Shown piece by piece: positions 10,801 to 23,554 of a stretch of 64,000 nt of DNA; position 1 is the first letter of the stretch; each line of letters begins with the position of its first letter. The DNA comes from Corbicula japonica. Lineage: Eukaryota > Mollusca > Bivalvia > Venerida > Cyrenidae. Location: positions 248,001-312,000 of the forward strand of contig JAZAYU010000007.1 of NCBI GenBank assembly GCA_038501625.1. Reading direction: 5' to 3'. The notes beneath the pieces were generated by a model, which did no database searches, was not told the origin of the DNA, and saw only the letters and a list, made by a program, of their open reading frames with translations. A program made the translations under genes and the position numbers.

Positions 10801-12587
10801 TTACAATCTCTATCGTGTTCTTTGAACGAGGGGACACATACGCGAGTGTTGAGGTTTAATGACTTCAGCAAATTACATGTACGAAGCAAGTGTTTTAACA
10901 TATATCCAGAACATTTACTTCAAGAAGTTTATTAACACAGAAAATTACAAATAAATCGGAAATAATGGTCTTTTAATGTTCCAATTTAAGTTGAGACAAT
11001 CGTAGGAGAATCTCGAACCACATAATCAATCATTTCTATGCGTTTATTCCTTTTCTTTAGTAAAGATCTGTTTAATTTGGCATATGAACAAACACGGAAA
11101 GTAATTTCTCGACGCTGTAGGAAATACGTTAAGGAAAATACAAGTAGCAACTACTTTTAAGAATGTATGAACGCTATCATACAAGTAATTAAGTAAGTAA
11201 GTACATGTGTAAATGTTTTATTATAGTGACATGTGCATAAAATAATATAATGGTAGTTAATAAATAAAGAGATTACAAAAAGCACCCGACCCAATGGGTC
11301 TATATGTCACCTTAACAATAAGTAATTGAAAGACGCATAAAACATATGAATATGAAATACAATTAACGCTTAACGCTACCATGGCAAGAATTTGGTTTTT
11401 GCTCTATATCAGTTCTGACTTTCAGGTATCATTTATAACTGTACTGGTTACATGCTAAATACATGTATGGGATTGTATCATAGTCAGTGTCGTGACAGAA
11501 AACACAGCATCCCCATTCAGCCAAAGTAAAAAATGTTAGAGCACATTATAACAATTAAAATACTTTTTGAATACAAAAGGATCACTCTATATTAATACAT
11601 GTGTTTTGTGCTCTTGAATGGAAATATTTATGGTATTTTAACAATAGTTAATCTTTGAAATGCATTTAAAGATATATTAATAACTTCCTACTATTAAAAG
11701 TTGTAACACAAAAAGGAAAATTGATTATGATAGCTGAACCATTGTGGTCAAACAAAAGCAGCAAATGTATAACGATTCCTGATTAATGCTATCAATGCTA
11801 TAAACATCTCATCTACTTAAGTGGAGGCAAACATATAGAATTACCGTTTCTGCACTTCAACTCTATATGTCAAAGGATTACTTTGCCGCAAAATATGATA
11901 GATTGATACATGTAAGATCTGTATATATTTCTCATCAAACTAAGTGGAGACAAAAACTGTATTGAAAAGACATACGGACAGTTTTTTAATAATGAATTTA
12001 ATGGCATAATACTGAAGGCCAGTCATATTTTCGAAAGGAGATGCATTTTTCTGTGGCTGTAATATTGTTTTCAAACTGTGTTTAGACGAGATTATGCTCT
12101 TAAGTTTTAGCACTTACTAAAAATGGAAATACCGTTTTTAAAACTCTGAGTAACGTACTTAACACAAATCACATAAATCGATAAATATATTAATTAAACA
12201 AGAAAAATCTGCTTTACTTTGAGGCTTTTTAAAAATGTGAACAAGTATAATATGCAATTTACCCTTTTTGCAAACTTCGGTCACTGGCCTCTGAACAGAC
12301 CCTTCCATCCCAACACATACTTACATCTGTGTATTTTTGTTTAAAATGGTTAATATTAATTCCCTGATAACATTCCAGTATTCGCAACGAGGTGATACAT
12401 CGGTCGAAAATAAAATACGTTACTAGTGTAATTTTTCGTGGCTTGTTTTGAAAAGACTTTTTGACATTTTATTTGATCTGACCCTTTGGCATAAAGCTCA
12501 GCATGTGACATGTTAGATTCATTCGTATTGTATGAAAACAGTTCCCACCAACTGGTTTAAAGTAAATCAACCTGTTTCAATTATATA
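10801..12587. other. Unannotated AT-rich DNA
   Basis: I see no ORF of note, no repeat pair and no RNA gene. Confidence 0.45.
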
Positions 12588-13144
12588 CTCAGCAAAAATA
12601 AAAAGTACCCACTTTTCTACCTGTGATTTTGTAAAACTAGAAAAATAAAATAGAAAATATCTTCTTTGAACAGATCTGCATTTCTGTAATCATTACAAAG
12701 AAATAAAATGTTCTTAAAATCTGCAGTCACGACTAAGTTATCTTTCCCTTTGCTATTATTGGGGTTTAAGGAAGAAGTAAGTGATTCTAAACAATATTCA
12801 CATTTGTTGGAATTAAATCAATTTTTCCAGTTCTTGATGTCAATAAAATCACAAAAAATCATTAATAAAACAACTCGTCCTCTATAAAAAAAACGCTAGA
12901 AATCCCAAACATTTCCTATTACCTCCCTTTGAATTGAATATATAGGGGTTTTTAATCCATCATTAATTGTTGTCTGATGGGCATTTGCTCAGGTGTAGGT
13001 GTGGAAGATTATGTTCACGAACAATTAAACTTAAAAACAACTGAGATTAATTAATAAAACACCTTTTGAAGTGTTCGTAATTAAATGAAAATATGTGAAT
13101 GAGAATATAAGCATAAAAAGTGGGTACTTTCTATTTTTGCTGAG
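12588..13144. mobile_element. Tc1/mariner-type MITE, 557 bp
   Basis: Terminal inverted repeats of about 30 bp with one mismatch start CTCAGCAAAAATA(A/G)AAAGT and continue into TACCCACTTTT. TA (or TATA) flanks both ends, as for Tc1/mariner insertions. No transposase ORF; the small ORF at the right end (13031-13285) runs out of the element and is not credible. Confidence 0.82.
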
Positions 13145-14315
13145 TATATAAATGGAATACGTATTTTTACCTACAATTATGACGGTGAATATTCGTATAA
13201 TTAAGAATGGCTTAAATTTATTTATCAATGCTTTAACACAATTAGAAAGGCATATTAGTAAAGGTTGTGTTTTGGACCTGGTCAAGCGCCAGTGACTTCG
13301 ATAGTTTGAGAATTGCGAGTATACAGAAGTGTGTTTTTTTTTATTAATTTCTCATATGAATTCTTAATTGGTTTCTCATATTTGTAAAACTAAAACGATT
13401 TCATGTTCAGTCAGTGAACTTAAGAAAACATTAGCTGCATAAAGTACTTATATTATTAAGCTGATTTGATTGATTTTTACTCAGAATATCTTCATTGTTG
13501 TTAAGTGATAATTATAATCTTTTGCCTTTTGAGAATACAACGTGACTTTAAGTTAGCAAGAAAATAACGAGATATTTCTTATCTACGATGATAATTTGTG
13601 ATTATCAAAGGCCATCTACAGTCATCATCGCACGTTCATCGATAAAACAAGAAAAAATATCCAAACCTCTCTTGCAGCCGAACCTTCTTCAATAAAGAAT
13701 TATTTTTTCTTTATCGTTTTATGTTTTCTTTATGTTAAATGATGATACGATAATAACATCGACTTGTGCAATTTTTTATTAAAGTGTTTTTGTCGTAAGA
13801 GAGATTGTTTTTATTTTAACCGATGACATGCAATCACGATTTCAGAAGGTCCTTAAAACAACACTTGTTTTGTCCATAGTGTATGGTGGTTTGCTGTTGT
13901 TTGCTGTCGTTTTCTCTGTTAAAACGATTCGTACATACCTATATAAAACCCATTCCGGAAAGTCTTTCAGATCATGTTAGAAACATAAACAAAAAGTCAC
14001 AAAAATTTCATTAGCGGTCACAGTCTCTGTTAACGAATATCCATGGTTCCTTATTAAAATTCGGAATCTTGAGTAATTTTGAAAAATTCTATACAATTAT
14101 TCAATCATGCGATTGCTTAGCTGTTAAATAGACACTGTTTAGCGGGTTTAGCCGATATAAGTATATCCAACTTATAAAAGTTAAGGTCGATTTCGTGATG
14201 TTTGGTTTTACACTCACCTCGGTAAAATGTCATTGGTTTATGAACAAACAAGGAGATTTTAATGGCAATTTCATAGTAAGAAGTAACAACGCGGCATCTT
14301 TATTTGTTTCATATT
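13145..14315. other. Unannotated DNA
   Basis: No gene or repeat recognised. AT-rich throughout. Confidence 0.45.
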
Positions 14316-14388
14316 GAACAGTGTACTCCAATTCCATGAATTAAAATTAAAATTTAATGATCGCTGTAGTTGGAACATTGGTTAAGTG
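14316..14388 (+). mobile_element. Terminal fragment of a Tc1-like element
   Basis: Ends in GTAGTTGGAACATTGGTTAA followed by GTG and TA, which is the right terminal repeat of the complete Tc1-like element at 44282-45876. The preceding ACAGTGTACTCCAATTCCAT also occurs in the MITE at 49715-50027. I find no matching left end nearby, so this is a solo end. Confidence 0.7.
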
Positions 14389-14390
14389 TA

Positions 14391-15047
14391 TTATATATGG
14401 GCGATTAAAAATGTTTGCCGATGAACAATATTTAAATATTATTGGTCTGTCTCGTGTATGCCTACCTAACGTTAACGTACTATAATTCCATCAGGTCGTC
14501 TTAATTACAAACACATACTGAAATGTTTACGTTTACAAATTCTAAACATTGAGTTTATATTGTTTTTCAATCGACATTGCAAACACGTTTTAATTTGAAC
14601 TGAAATCTTTACATTTACAAATTATAAACATATATATGTAGATTGAATACATATTTTAGATTTAAATAAAACAACATTAACCGTGTTTGAATAAGAAGAT
14701 TTAAACGCTTATGCATATTCCAAGTGAATCAGCTTTTTTAAGAATACATTTAATATTAACGAAAATCACTACAGGATTGCACAATATCATCTTCGATGTG
14801 TTCAAAGATTCATATACACGAAAAGCAATCCCCTGGAAGAACAGAAGAACAAAAACGTTGCTTTGATCAGAGTAACATCTGCAACGCCAAAGCAAATGTA
14901 GTTTCCCAGTGGCGTGCGTTTAGATTGTCCGTGCTACCTATTCCAATAAAAAAATAAAAATCTAAAAACGTTAAAGCTGAAATGTATTTCCATTAAAGTT
15001 TCATGACCTACTTTTTACAGCTAGAAGAAAACTCGATTAATTATAAA
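14391..15047. other. Unannotated DNA
   Basis: No supported feature. Confidence 0.45.
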
Positions 15048-15339
15048 TAAAACAAGAGCCAGTCGGAAACGACTGCACGCTCGACTATTCGAAGTCAGAC
15101 ATATTTAAGCACATTTAAAACTGGGCTTCATTTAAACTGGGGAGTGATTCAGGAGTTTATGACACCCAACACACACACATGAACAAAAGTTTCTTAATCC
15201 AAGTTAGGAAATCCATAAATTACACTTACTTTATTATTGTAGTTTTTTTAGAGGGTTTACACAACCCAGTCCATACACCCCTGATCCCACACCCATCAAC
15301 CCACTATCCCTGCCCACCTATAGTGATGTGGTGGGGTGT

Positions 15340-16110
15340 GGTGTAGTATGTAAGGTATGGTATGCTGGTTGCTGTTGTTGGTGGTGTGGGTGTTGTTGCT
15401 GTTGTTGGTATTGTTGTTGGTAGTGTTGGTGTTGTTGGTGGTGTTGGTGTTGTTGTTGGTGTTGTTGTCAGTGTTGTTGTTGGTGTTGTCGGTTGTTGGT
15501 GTTGTTGATGCTATTGTTGTTGGTTGTTGGTGTTGTTGATGCTATTGTTGTTGGTGGTGTTGTTGGTGGTGGTGTTGTTGTTGGTGGTGTTGTTGGTGGT
15601 GTTGTTGATGGTGTTGTTGACGGTGTTGTTGACGTTGTTGTTGACGCTGTTGTTGGTGGTATTGTTGACGGTGTTGTTGACGTTGTTGTTGACGGTGATG
15701 TTGGTGGTGTTGTTGACGGTGTAGTTGACGGTATTATTGTTGGTGGTGTGGTGGGGTGAAGGTGGTGGGGTGGTGGTGGTGGTGGGGTGGTTTTGGTGGG
15801 AGTGTGGTGTGAGATGGGGTGGTGTGGTGGTGTGGTGGGGGTGGTGGTAGGATGGTGGGGGTGGTGGTGGGGGTGGTGGTGGTGGTTGTGGTGGTGGGGT
15901 GGTGGTGGGGGTGTGGTGGTGGTGGTGGTGGTGGTGTGGTGGTGGTGGGGGTGGTGGTGGGGGTGATGTGGTGTGGTGTGGTGTGGTGTGGTGTGGTGTG
16001 GTGTGGTATCGTATAGTATAGTATAGTATAGTATAGTATAGTATAGTATAGTATAGTATAGTATAGTATAGTATAGTATAGTATAGTATAGTATAGTATA
16101 GTATAGTATA
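15340..16110. repeat. Compound microsatellite: (GTT/GGT)n, (GGTGG)n, (TATAG)n
   Basis: About 15360-15750 is GTT/GGT with GAC and GAT variants, 15750-16008 is G-rich GGT/GGGGGT, and 16010-16110 is a pure TATAG/GTATA pentanucleotide run. Long ORFs on both strands here are low-complexity artefacts. The G-rich strand could form G-quadruplexes (inference). Confidence 0.97.
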
Positions 16111-16382
16111 ACCACTCAACACTTTCAACCAAAGTATGTTAAGTACATCTGTTTTAAACCTTTTCTATAGCATTACCTATGAAAAACACTAACATTGAAA
16201 ACTTTAACCATAATTTCTAAGTCTTAATTCTAATTTCTAAGCGAAAAAGGGCAAAAATTAAATAAAAAAAGCAAGGATGAGTTATGGGCTTTTGAAAATC
16301 AACCTGATGTATGATAAAATAACGGTATACAAAGTTTTAAAGTTGTTGTTTTAATAGAATGAAAGATATAAGGTTTCACTAC

Positions 16383-17757
16383 CTTGCACGCAAACTTTAA
16401 CCTTAATTTCTAAGTCTAAAAAGGGCAATAATTTGATATAAATCAAAGAAAGAGTTATGGTTCTTGGCATACATTATCAGGGTCATGATAGTGAATAAGT
16501 TTCAAAGCTATAGTACAAGAAGTATGAAAGTAACTAGCTTGCACGAAAACTTCAACCTGAAATTCTAAGTAAAAAAGGGCAATAATTTGATAAAAATCAA
16601 AGAAAGAGTTATGGTTCTTGGCATACATAGTCAGGGTCATGATGGTGAACAAGTGTCATTAGTTTCAAAGCTATAGTACAAGAAGTATGAAAGTAACTAG
16701 CTTGCACGCAAACTTTAACCTGAAATTCTAAGTTGAAAAAGGGCCATAATTTGATTAAAAATTAAAGAAAGAGTTACGGTTCTTGGCATACATAGTCAGG
16801 GTCATAATGGTAAACAAGTGTTGAAATTTTCAAAGCTATAGTAGAAGAAGTATTAAAGAAACTAGCTTTCATGCAAACTTTAACCTAAAATTCTAAGTCG
16901 AAAAAGGGCCATAATTTGAACAAAATGGAAGTTAGAGTTATGGTTCTTGTCATACCCACTCGGGATTTGATAATAAACAAGTGCTAAAAGTTTCAAAGCT
17001 GTAGTATAAGTAGTATGGAAGTTATGGGTTTGTACACTAGCTTGCACGCAAGCTTTAACCTGAAATCTTAAGTCGAAAAAGGGCCATAATTTGATCAAAA
17101 TGAAAGTTAGAGTTATGGTTCTTGGCATACACACTCGGGGCATGACGATGAAGTCCAAGTGAGCCAATTTTCAAAGCTGTAGTATAAGTAGTATGAAAGT
17201 TATGTGTTTGTACACTAGCTTGCACGCAAACTTTAACCTGAAATTCTAAGGCGAAAAAAGGGCCATAATTTGATGAAAATGAAAGTTAGAGTTATGGTTC
17301 TTGGCATACACACTCAGGACATGATGATGAACACGTTTGCCAAGTTTCAAAGCTGTAGTATAAGTAGTATTGAAGTTATGAGTTTGTACAGTAGCTTGCA
17401 CGCAAACTTTAACCTGAAATTCTAAGTCAAAAAAGGACCATAATTTGATCAAAATGAAAGTTTGAGTTATGGTTCTTGGCATACACACTCGGGACATGAT
17501 GATGAACAAGTGAGCCAAGTTTCAAAGCTGTAGTATAAGTAGTATTGAAGTTATGTGTTTGTACTTCAGCTTGCATGTAAACTTTAACCTGAAATTCTAA
17601 GTCGAAAAAGGGCCATAATTTGATCAAAATGAAAGTTAGAGTTATGGTTCTTGGCATACACACTCAGGACATGATGATGTACAAGTGTGCCAAGTTTCAA
17701 AGCTGTAGCTATAGTAGTTTTTAAGATATCAGTAGGTTGCACGCAAACTTTAACCAA
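16383..17757. repeat. Tandem array, about nine units of 163-178 bp
   Basis: Each unit contains AGCTTGCACGCAAACTTTAA, then CTGAAATTCTAAGTCGAAAA, GGGCCATAATTTGA, GAGTTATGGTTCTTGGCATA and TTTCAAAGCTGTAGTA. Markers occur near 16383, 16536, 16699, 16864, 17039, 17217, 17393, 17568 and 17734. Early units are 163-165 bp, later ones 175-178 bp. The last unit runs into a GC-rich GCCGACGCCGACCCC block before the right end. Confidence 0.95.
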
Positions 17758-17828
17758 AGCGGTACGCCGACGCCGACCCCAAAGTGAGTACAATAGCTGG
17801 ACATATTCTTCGAATAGTCGAGCTAAAA

Positions 17829-18339
17829 AAACCAGTTTTTTCTAATATTGTTTGAATAAGTTCTACTGTTGTATTCGCTTTACAATCATATTTAAAGTTT
17901 AAGCTCCATGAAAGGCATACGCGTGTTTGTAACGAAGCTCCTTCATCGGTCATTGTTTCTATTTTAAATTAAAATCTGGGAATTACAAAATATTTATTAT
18001 TCTTAAAAGCATTTTCTAATTGGTAAAGTAACATCATAAACTTAAAAGCAAAAGGCATAATTATTTAAAAGGTTTTCACAGGGTTTCCTCTTGCATGTGT
18101 GATATTTGAAATGTTTCTTTTCGCATCATTAAGGACATGGAACTTTGTAGCAAATCAAAGCAGACGGACCATAATATTCTATATAGAGACCAAATCTTTA
18201 TAAAAATGATATGAACATGGAAAAAAAATTGTGCGTCAACTCTAAAAAAAAAGGAGAGTCTTATCCAAGAAACAAGTTCAAGACATACTGTCACCGAAAA
18301 TAAATCGTCAGCTTTATATATTAGTTTTAGTTTAAACAT
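17829..18339. other. Unannotated DNA
   Basis: The minus ORF 18076-18339 has no recognisable motif. Nothing else seen. Confidence 0.4.
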
Positions 18340-18730
18340 ATTTTATTGCATATACAATCAGTTACAAACACAGCAAAAATACGATTTCGAAAACAAAACA
18401 ATAAGCAAACGGGTCGGGCAACAAGTTCTTACAACGTTAATGACAGCCCTCCCCGAAGAATAGTATATTATAAAACAATGTGTAAAGATACAGAAGGAAT
18501 GATTGTATTATATAAGTGACAATAATCACCACAGATTTCATCCACATTAAGATAAAGGATACATAAGAATTGAAAAGAATGGATCCATTTCTGACAGGTA
18601 AGTACACCGAGGGACCGTCGGGTAATTAGTTCATTTTATTTTATTTAATTTCAGTTTGCTGAGAATGGTTATTCTGAAAAGATTTAATCTAGTTTGATAT
18701 TCTAATAATAGTTTAAAAGAGTTAAAATTT

Positions 18731-21700
18731 TTAAAAACGACGACTATGTTTGATAAATCTTTGGACTGCGCAAAAAATTTTCTCATTTTGTTCGTCAGTA
18801 AAACTATCATTGCCGTTCAAAATAAGACTTATTGTTATCGGTGCAAAGGGTTGTAATTCCAATATCATGATTCTTCTTTGTTCACAGTATTTGCGACATT
18901 GAAGGAAAACGTGACTTGCATCTTCTAAGTAACCACAATCACATAGTGGATCAACCCGAAGGTGATTTCTATGAAGGTCATCGTGTAAATCACTGCACCG
19001 GTTTCTTAGCCGCGCGTGCATAACAGAAGTGCGTCGTTCACCCAACAAGAAACGTTTGGGTACGACAGGCGCTTGAAATAAACATTTGAGCTTTGATTTA
19101 AAAATTGGTAATGAAACTGAGTTTCTAATTTCCAAATCTAATTCGTTCCAAAGAGACACTGAGGACCTGACACATGAATTGGTGAAAAGCTGAGTCCTTC
19201 TTACGATCGAAACGAAATCTTCACTATTACGAAGAGGATAATTAACGGTTTCAGATACAATAGGTGGAAAAATATCTAGCATATAATACGGTAAAACCCC
19301 GGTTTTGGCCTTATAGACAATAGTTAACTTTTGAATAGTGCGTCTGTCTTCTAGAGATACCCAACCTATTTCCTTAAGATGATTTTCTATCGATACTGAA
19401 CGCGTTAATCCGGTTACGACGCGAGCCGCTTCGTACTGAAGTTTTTCTAAAGTTTCTTTTTCATAACTAGTGCACCCGTCCCATACGGCTGACGCGTATT
19501 CTAAAATCGGCCGCATGTAGGATAAATACATTTGATTCAGAGTAGATCTTCTTAATTTAAATTTTAGCGCTGTCATGGTACCAAGAACTTTTGATGCTGA
19601 GTTAGTTATATTTTGGATATGTTGATGCGACTTTAAATCGGATGATAAGGTCAACCCTAAATGCTTATGGTGATCAACAAAATTAATTTGCACATTGTCG
19701 AAGAAAAGTATTGGTCTGTTTACGAGGTTTGATGAGAAGAACATAGCTTCGGTTTTATTCGGATTGAAATCTACAAGCCATTGCCGAGACCAGTCGTGTA
19801 TTTTACTTAAGTCGCTGTTAATGATGGTTTGAATTTGATTAACGTCAGTTGATGATACCGCCAGAGAGCTATCATCTGCGAAAAGTCTGGTGATACTTGT
19901 CAGCGTTTCAGCTATGTCATTTACATAAACAAGAAAAAGTAGCGGACCAAGGGCGGAGCCCTGAGGAACACCGGCGTTAATGAATTTTACTTGTGATTTA
20001 GACTGACCTATAAATACCGACTGACACCTGCTGGTAAGATAATTATTAAGCCAGATTTTGCCCATCAAAACCGTGCTGTTTGAGTTTAAAGATAAGACCC
20101 GCGTGCCACACTCGATCGAAGGCTTTAGATATATCACAGAAGACCATACACGAGGACTGTTTATTGTCATATGCTTGGCTTAATTGATGATAGATGTCAA
20201 TGAGTTGATAAACAGTAGAATGTCCGGGAAGAAAACCTGACTGAAGCGGATAAATAAGATTATTACTATGCAGATGGTTATAGATATGTTTAAACATCAC
20301 CCTTTCCATTACTTTACCAACACATCAATTAATGATATAGGTCGATAGTTTGAGGGCACATCCCTTTCTCCTTTTTTAAAAAGCGGCATAACCTTTGCGA
20401 ATTTCCAACTAGTGGGGAATATGCCTTCTTGAAGTGAACGATTAAAAAGATTACATAATGGATAAACAATTGTGGCTCGAGTTTCTTTAAGTAATTTGTG
20501 ACTGATATCGTCGGGCCCACACGCTTTGTTGACAATAAGGTTTGACAGTATATCGTTTATTTCAAGTTCTGTTATATCAAAGTTAGACAAGATATTGTTG
20601 GTTTTAATATTCATTAACGGAAATTGAGCATTAGTTGCGTCCACGTTTGTAACTGATACAAAGAAGTCGTTTAAACAGTTGGCTTTTTCTTCGTCGCTAC
20701 GATAGTATTTAACATTGCCATTGTTATCAGTGATGAGCATAGGGATTTGTTCGGAACTTTTAGAATTTCTGAGGAGCATTTTGACAGTTTTCCAGTAAAA
20801 TTTTGGATTGTTATTTCTAGAGTCGTTTAAGCAAGTTTCTAAGTTATTATAAAAAGATAATCTTGCGTACTTTTTCATGTTATTTACTTTATTACGTAGT
20901 TCGCGATATCTATTCCAGTCAATTAACTGATTTGTAAAAATTGCTTTCCGTTTTTGTCTATCTTTAAGTTTCGCGGCTCTCCTAATATTTGAATCATACC
21001 ACGGTTTATCTTTAGGGCGAATGGTTACGAAATGTGTCGGTATACAGCGTTTAGCAAGACCTAGAAAAGTTTTAGTGAAAGCGTCACACGCTGTATCTAA
21101 GGTGCCATTGTTTATAAATGACCAGTCTGTGTCTTGAATAAGTCTATTTAATTCTGTAAAATTCGCGCGTTTATAGTTCCAGACTCGCCGAGTATATGCA
21201 GAAGGTGACTGATAAACGAAGTTAAAATAAGCATATGTACCAAAGTGATCACTGATGTCCTTAGATGTTTGATAAATACCTGAGTGAAGAAAATCAACGG
21301 TATTAGAAATAGCTATTGGATCAATTAGTGTCGCTGTGTTATCGGTTACCCGCGTCGGTGAAGTAATAACATTAGTAAAACCATTCGTAATTAAGATGTC
21401 GCGAAATTTATGATTACTAGCACAGAGTTGGTCTTCATTAATGTCTCCAATCAAAATTATTTTAGCAGAGGTTTCAAGAGCTTTTTCAAGACTAATGTTA
21501 AGACGCTCCCAAACATCGACTGTGGCACTTGGTTTTCTGTAAATATTGCAAATTAAAAATTGTAGATCATGTCTATTGATTTTGATCCAAAGAGATTCCG
21601 GTAAATGTCGTTCTAGTTCTATAAGTCTTTCCGACGTAAAATTATCGGACACATAAGTTAATAGACCACCTGAGTGACAGGTACTGTCCTTCCGGTAAAA

Positions 21701-21997
21701 ACGTGGATAATCGTCCAGAGTTAATAACTCGTTATTAATTGCATTATCAAGATGTGTTTCAGTGAAACACAATATGTCAAACTCTAACCAGTTGTCTTTA
21801 ATATATTCCATCTTATTTCTAATACTTCGAATGTTTTGGTGAAAAACGGAGAAACAATTAAATTCGTGAGTTTCATTCGGGCCCGGATTTCCCTCAACGG
21901 ATCCGCTGATAAGAAGCATCATCAAAGCAATAATTGATATGAAGTATTCGCTACTGGGTATAGAGTCACTATATTCTGTGATAGAACTATGCGACAT
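18731..21997 (-). pseudogene. CR1-like LINE ORF2: 2A-like leader, endonuclease, RT, zinc knuckle
   Basis: The first frame (21997-20309) holds an N-terminal hydrophobic leader with a 2A-like motif, then an exonuclease-endonuclease-phosphatase domain: FHQNIRSIRNKM, CFTETHLD, HSGGLLTYV, LIGDINED and ISDHFG. It runs into the RT start (KACGPDDISHKLLKE, SNYRPISLIDVL). After a one-base loss at about 20317 the frame moves to 20309-20046 with motif A (CDISKAFDRVWH). After an extra C in 20061-20063 it returns to the first frame, with motif B (GVPQGSALGPLLFLVYVND), motif C (LFADDSSL) and a C-terminal knuckle near CDCGYLEDASHVFLQC. All catalytic residues are present. The two compensating indels mean it is recently dead, or show sequencing error. 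The open frame upstream reaches a TAG at 22079-22081 without another Met, supporting the start at 21997. Confidence 0.88.
21878..21901 (-). other. 2A-like ribosome-skipping motif in LINE ORF2
   Basis: Residues 33-40 read SVEGNPGP, preceded by a hydrophobic FISIIALMMLLISG stretch. The 2A consensus is D(V/I)ExNPGP; here the Asp is Ser while NPGP and the Glu are kept. 2A-like sequences are known in CR1-type retrotransposons of molluscs and echinoderms, where the leader can also act as a signal sequence. Skipping would release the 39-residue leader from the endonuclease. Activity with Ser in place of Asp is uncertain. Confidence 0.7.
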
Positions 21998-21999
21998 AT

Positions 22000-23554
22000 A
22001 ACTAATATTGTTATTTAAGTTTAGTACCTGGTAACTTGTAAAGAGCGCTGTAAAAATGCACAGTTTTGATTCGTCAAACTAGTAGAAATAAAATCTAATG
22101 CAATACTCAAGTATATAAAAACCTTAAGACTCAGATAAAAAAGTAACGATATCATGTTCATATATGGATAGTAGACCGATACTGATTTTTTGTACAAACC
22201 ATGCAAACTGTTATAAAAGTTACCAATTGCCATCCGCCATGCACCTTGCCTATGTGGGTACAACATGGTTACATAGACTATTGCGGATGACACAGTTTTG
22301 ACACAACAGAGACCATCGGTGCATACACTGTCAGAAATGGAATTAAAATTTAACAGAAATGTGAACAAAAAATGTAACAGAAAAACATATCTAATAAACA
22401 TTTCCGGTGCATGTCGAAATGTTGGAAATGAATAAAGATTACAGAAAAAAAACATAGGTATCCAAGTTACTAAGAATGAATAAACGTAAATGCATATTGC
22501 TTATCAGCTTATATCAGATAACAGACAACATAGTTATTTCTAAGTTCAAATAATCATCAAAGTTTTTACTCATAATTTGTCTACATACAATTATAATTAA
22601 AGGTAGACAAAGGATTATATATTTATATAAGGAGACAACCCAAAAGAATCAAGCAAATAACATCAACAGCACAGCAAGCAAATAAACACCAAAACATATG
22701 AGGACAACAACAACTACCTAAGCGAAATCTGTGCAGGTTGACACGATCACAATGACTAAGAATCTAAAACTGTATAAAATATTTGCGTCAGGAACGCTTA
22801 TGAATATGAAATTTGATCATTAGATCTTTTTACATAAGACTATTAAAGCTGTGCGAAAAATATGCACACGCGATCTAATATAATCTGATGATATGGCGAT
22901 TCTAAAGAGAAAAAACGCAATATCTTACTACAACAGAAAGCATATGTACTTGTAATACAATTTAGCCAGTATAGACCCAGATCGGACCAAACACCCGCTT
23001 AATTGATCAAAACTTCATAGTTGTGATAAATACTACTAATGTAACAAGTTCTTTAAGGTCAGTTTTATTGTAATTCTATCGAGAAAAAAATGAATAGCGG
23101 TGATAATTAGCTGAGAAATGAAAATTATTTGGTTTACAAGAAATGAATAGAATGCCCCTTTAATCTAACATCTAGTGACACAGTTGTGTTGATCACGGGG
23201 TTATCGAAACATTTGCCAGCATAGAGTACAGAGTTACGAAGGTTTATGTAGTCTTAGTTTACACTTCCAAAAATAAGAGTTCTATAGTAATAATACTAAT
23301 AATAAGTTGGAATATCATGTTCAGTGTGAACTATTCAGTGTTTGAGTGGACTAACGAGAAAAAAATCTAAAAAGTGGGATTGTTCTGTACAGTGTTATGT
23401 ATTCGTGCTTAAGTGAACTAACGAAAATCAAACAGATAAACAAACAAAATAGCAGACAAACAAACAAACAAACAAACAAACAAACAAACGAAATAACGTT
23501 CTAATGAAAGTTATGGACTTAATCAGGACTAATCCAGTCACTGAAGGTAAGCCA
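22000..23554. other. Spacer between LINE ORF2 and ORF1
   Basis: Mostly featureless. A 144-codon minus ORF (22455-22021) is Leu/Phe/Ser-rich with no motif and lies in another frame than ORF2; I do not call it a gene. A (CAAA)n tract occupies 23455-23489. Confidence 0.45.
23455..23489. repeat. (CAAA)n microsatellite
   Basis: About nine CAAA units; on the minus strand (GTTT)n it lies 66 bp after the ORF1 stop. It could be the 3' tail of a separate LINE ending here. Confidence 0.9.

Larger units (their letters stand above)
15048..17828. mobile_element. Helentron-associated ('pearl/mercurial'-like) non-autonomous element
   Basis: The left end has ACAAGAGC, a hairpin (CAGTCG-GAAA-CGACTG, 15060-15075) and the subterminal repeat GCTCGACTATTCGAAG (15079-15094). 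The exact inverse of that repeat, CTTCGAATAGTCGAGC, lies at 17808-17823 next to the right end. Between them are a compound microsatellite and about nine tandem units. This layout matches what is known of bivalve pearl, CvA and mercurial repeats and of Helentron-derived elements. No Rep/helicase is present, so it is non-autonomous. Exact ends are uncertain by a few bases. Confidence 0.75.

Noticed and set aside
15357..16132. Several long ORFs on both strands (up to 215 codons)
   Set aside because: They are translations of microsatellites (Thr/Pro/His, Val/Leu/Gly or Tyr/Ile/Leu repeats).
16383..17757. Regularly spaced direct repeats that could suggest a CRISPR array
   Set aside because: Whole 163-178-bp units are alike, with no unique spacers, and the context is a eukaryotic transposable element.
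22021..22455. 144-codon minus-strand ORF upstream of LINE ORF2
   Set aside because: No motif, different frame from ORF2, AT-rich hydrophobic composition typical of chance ORFs.
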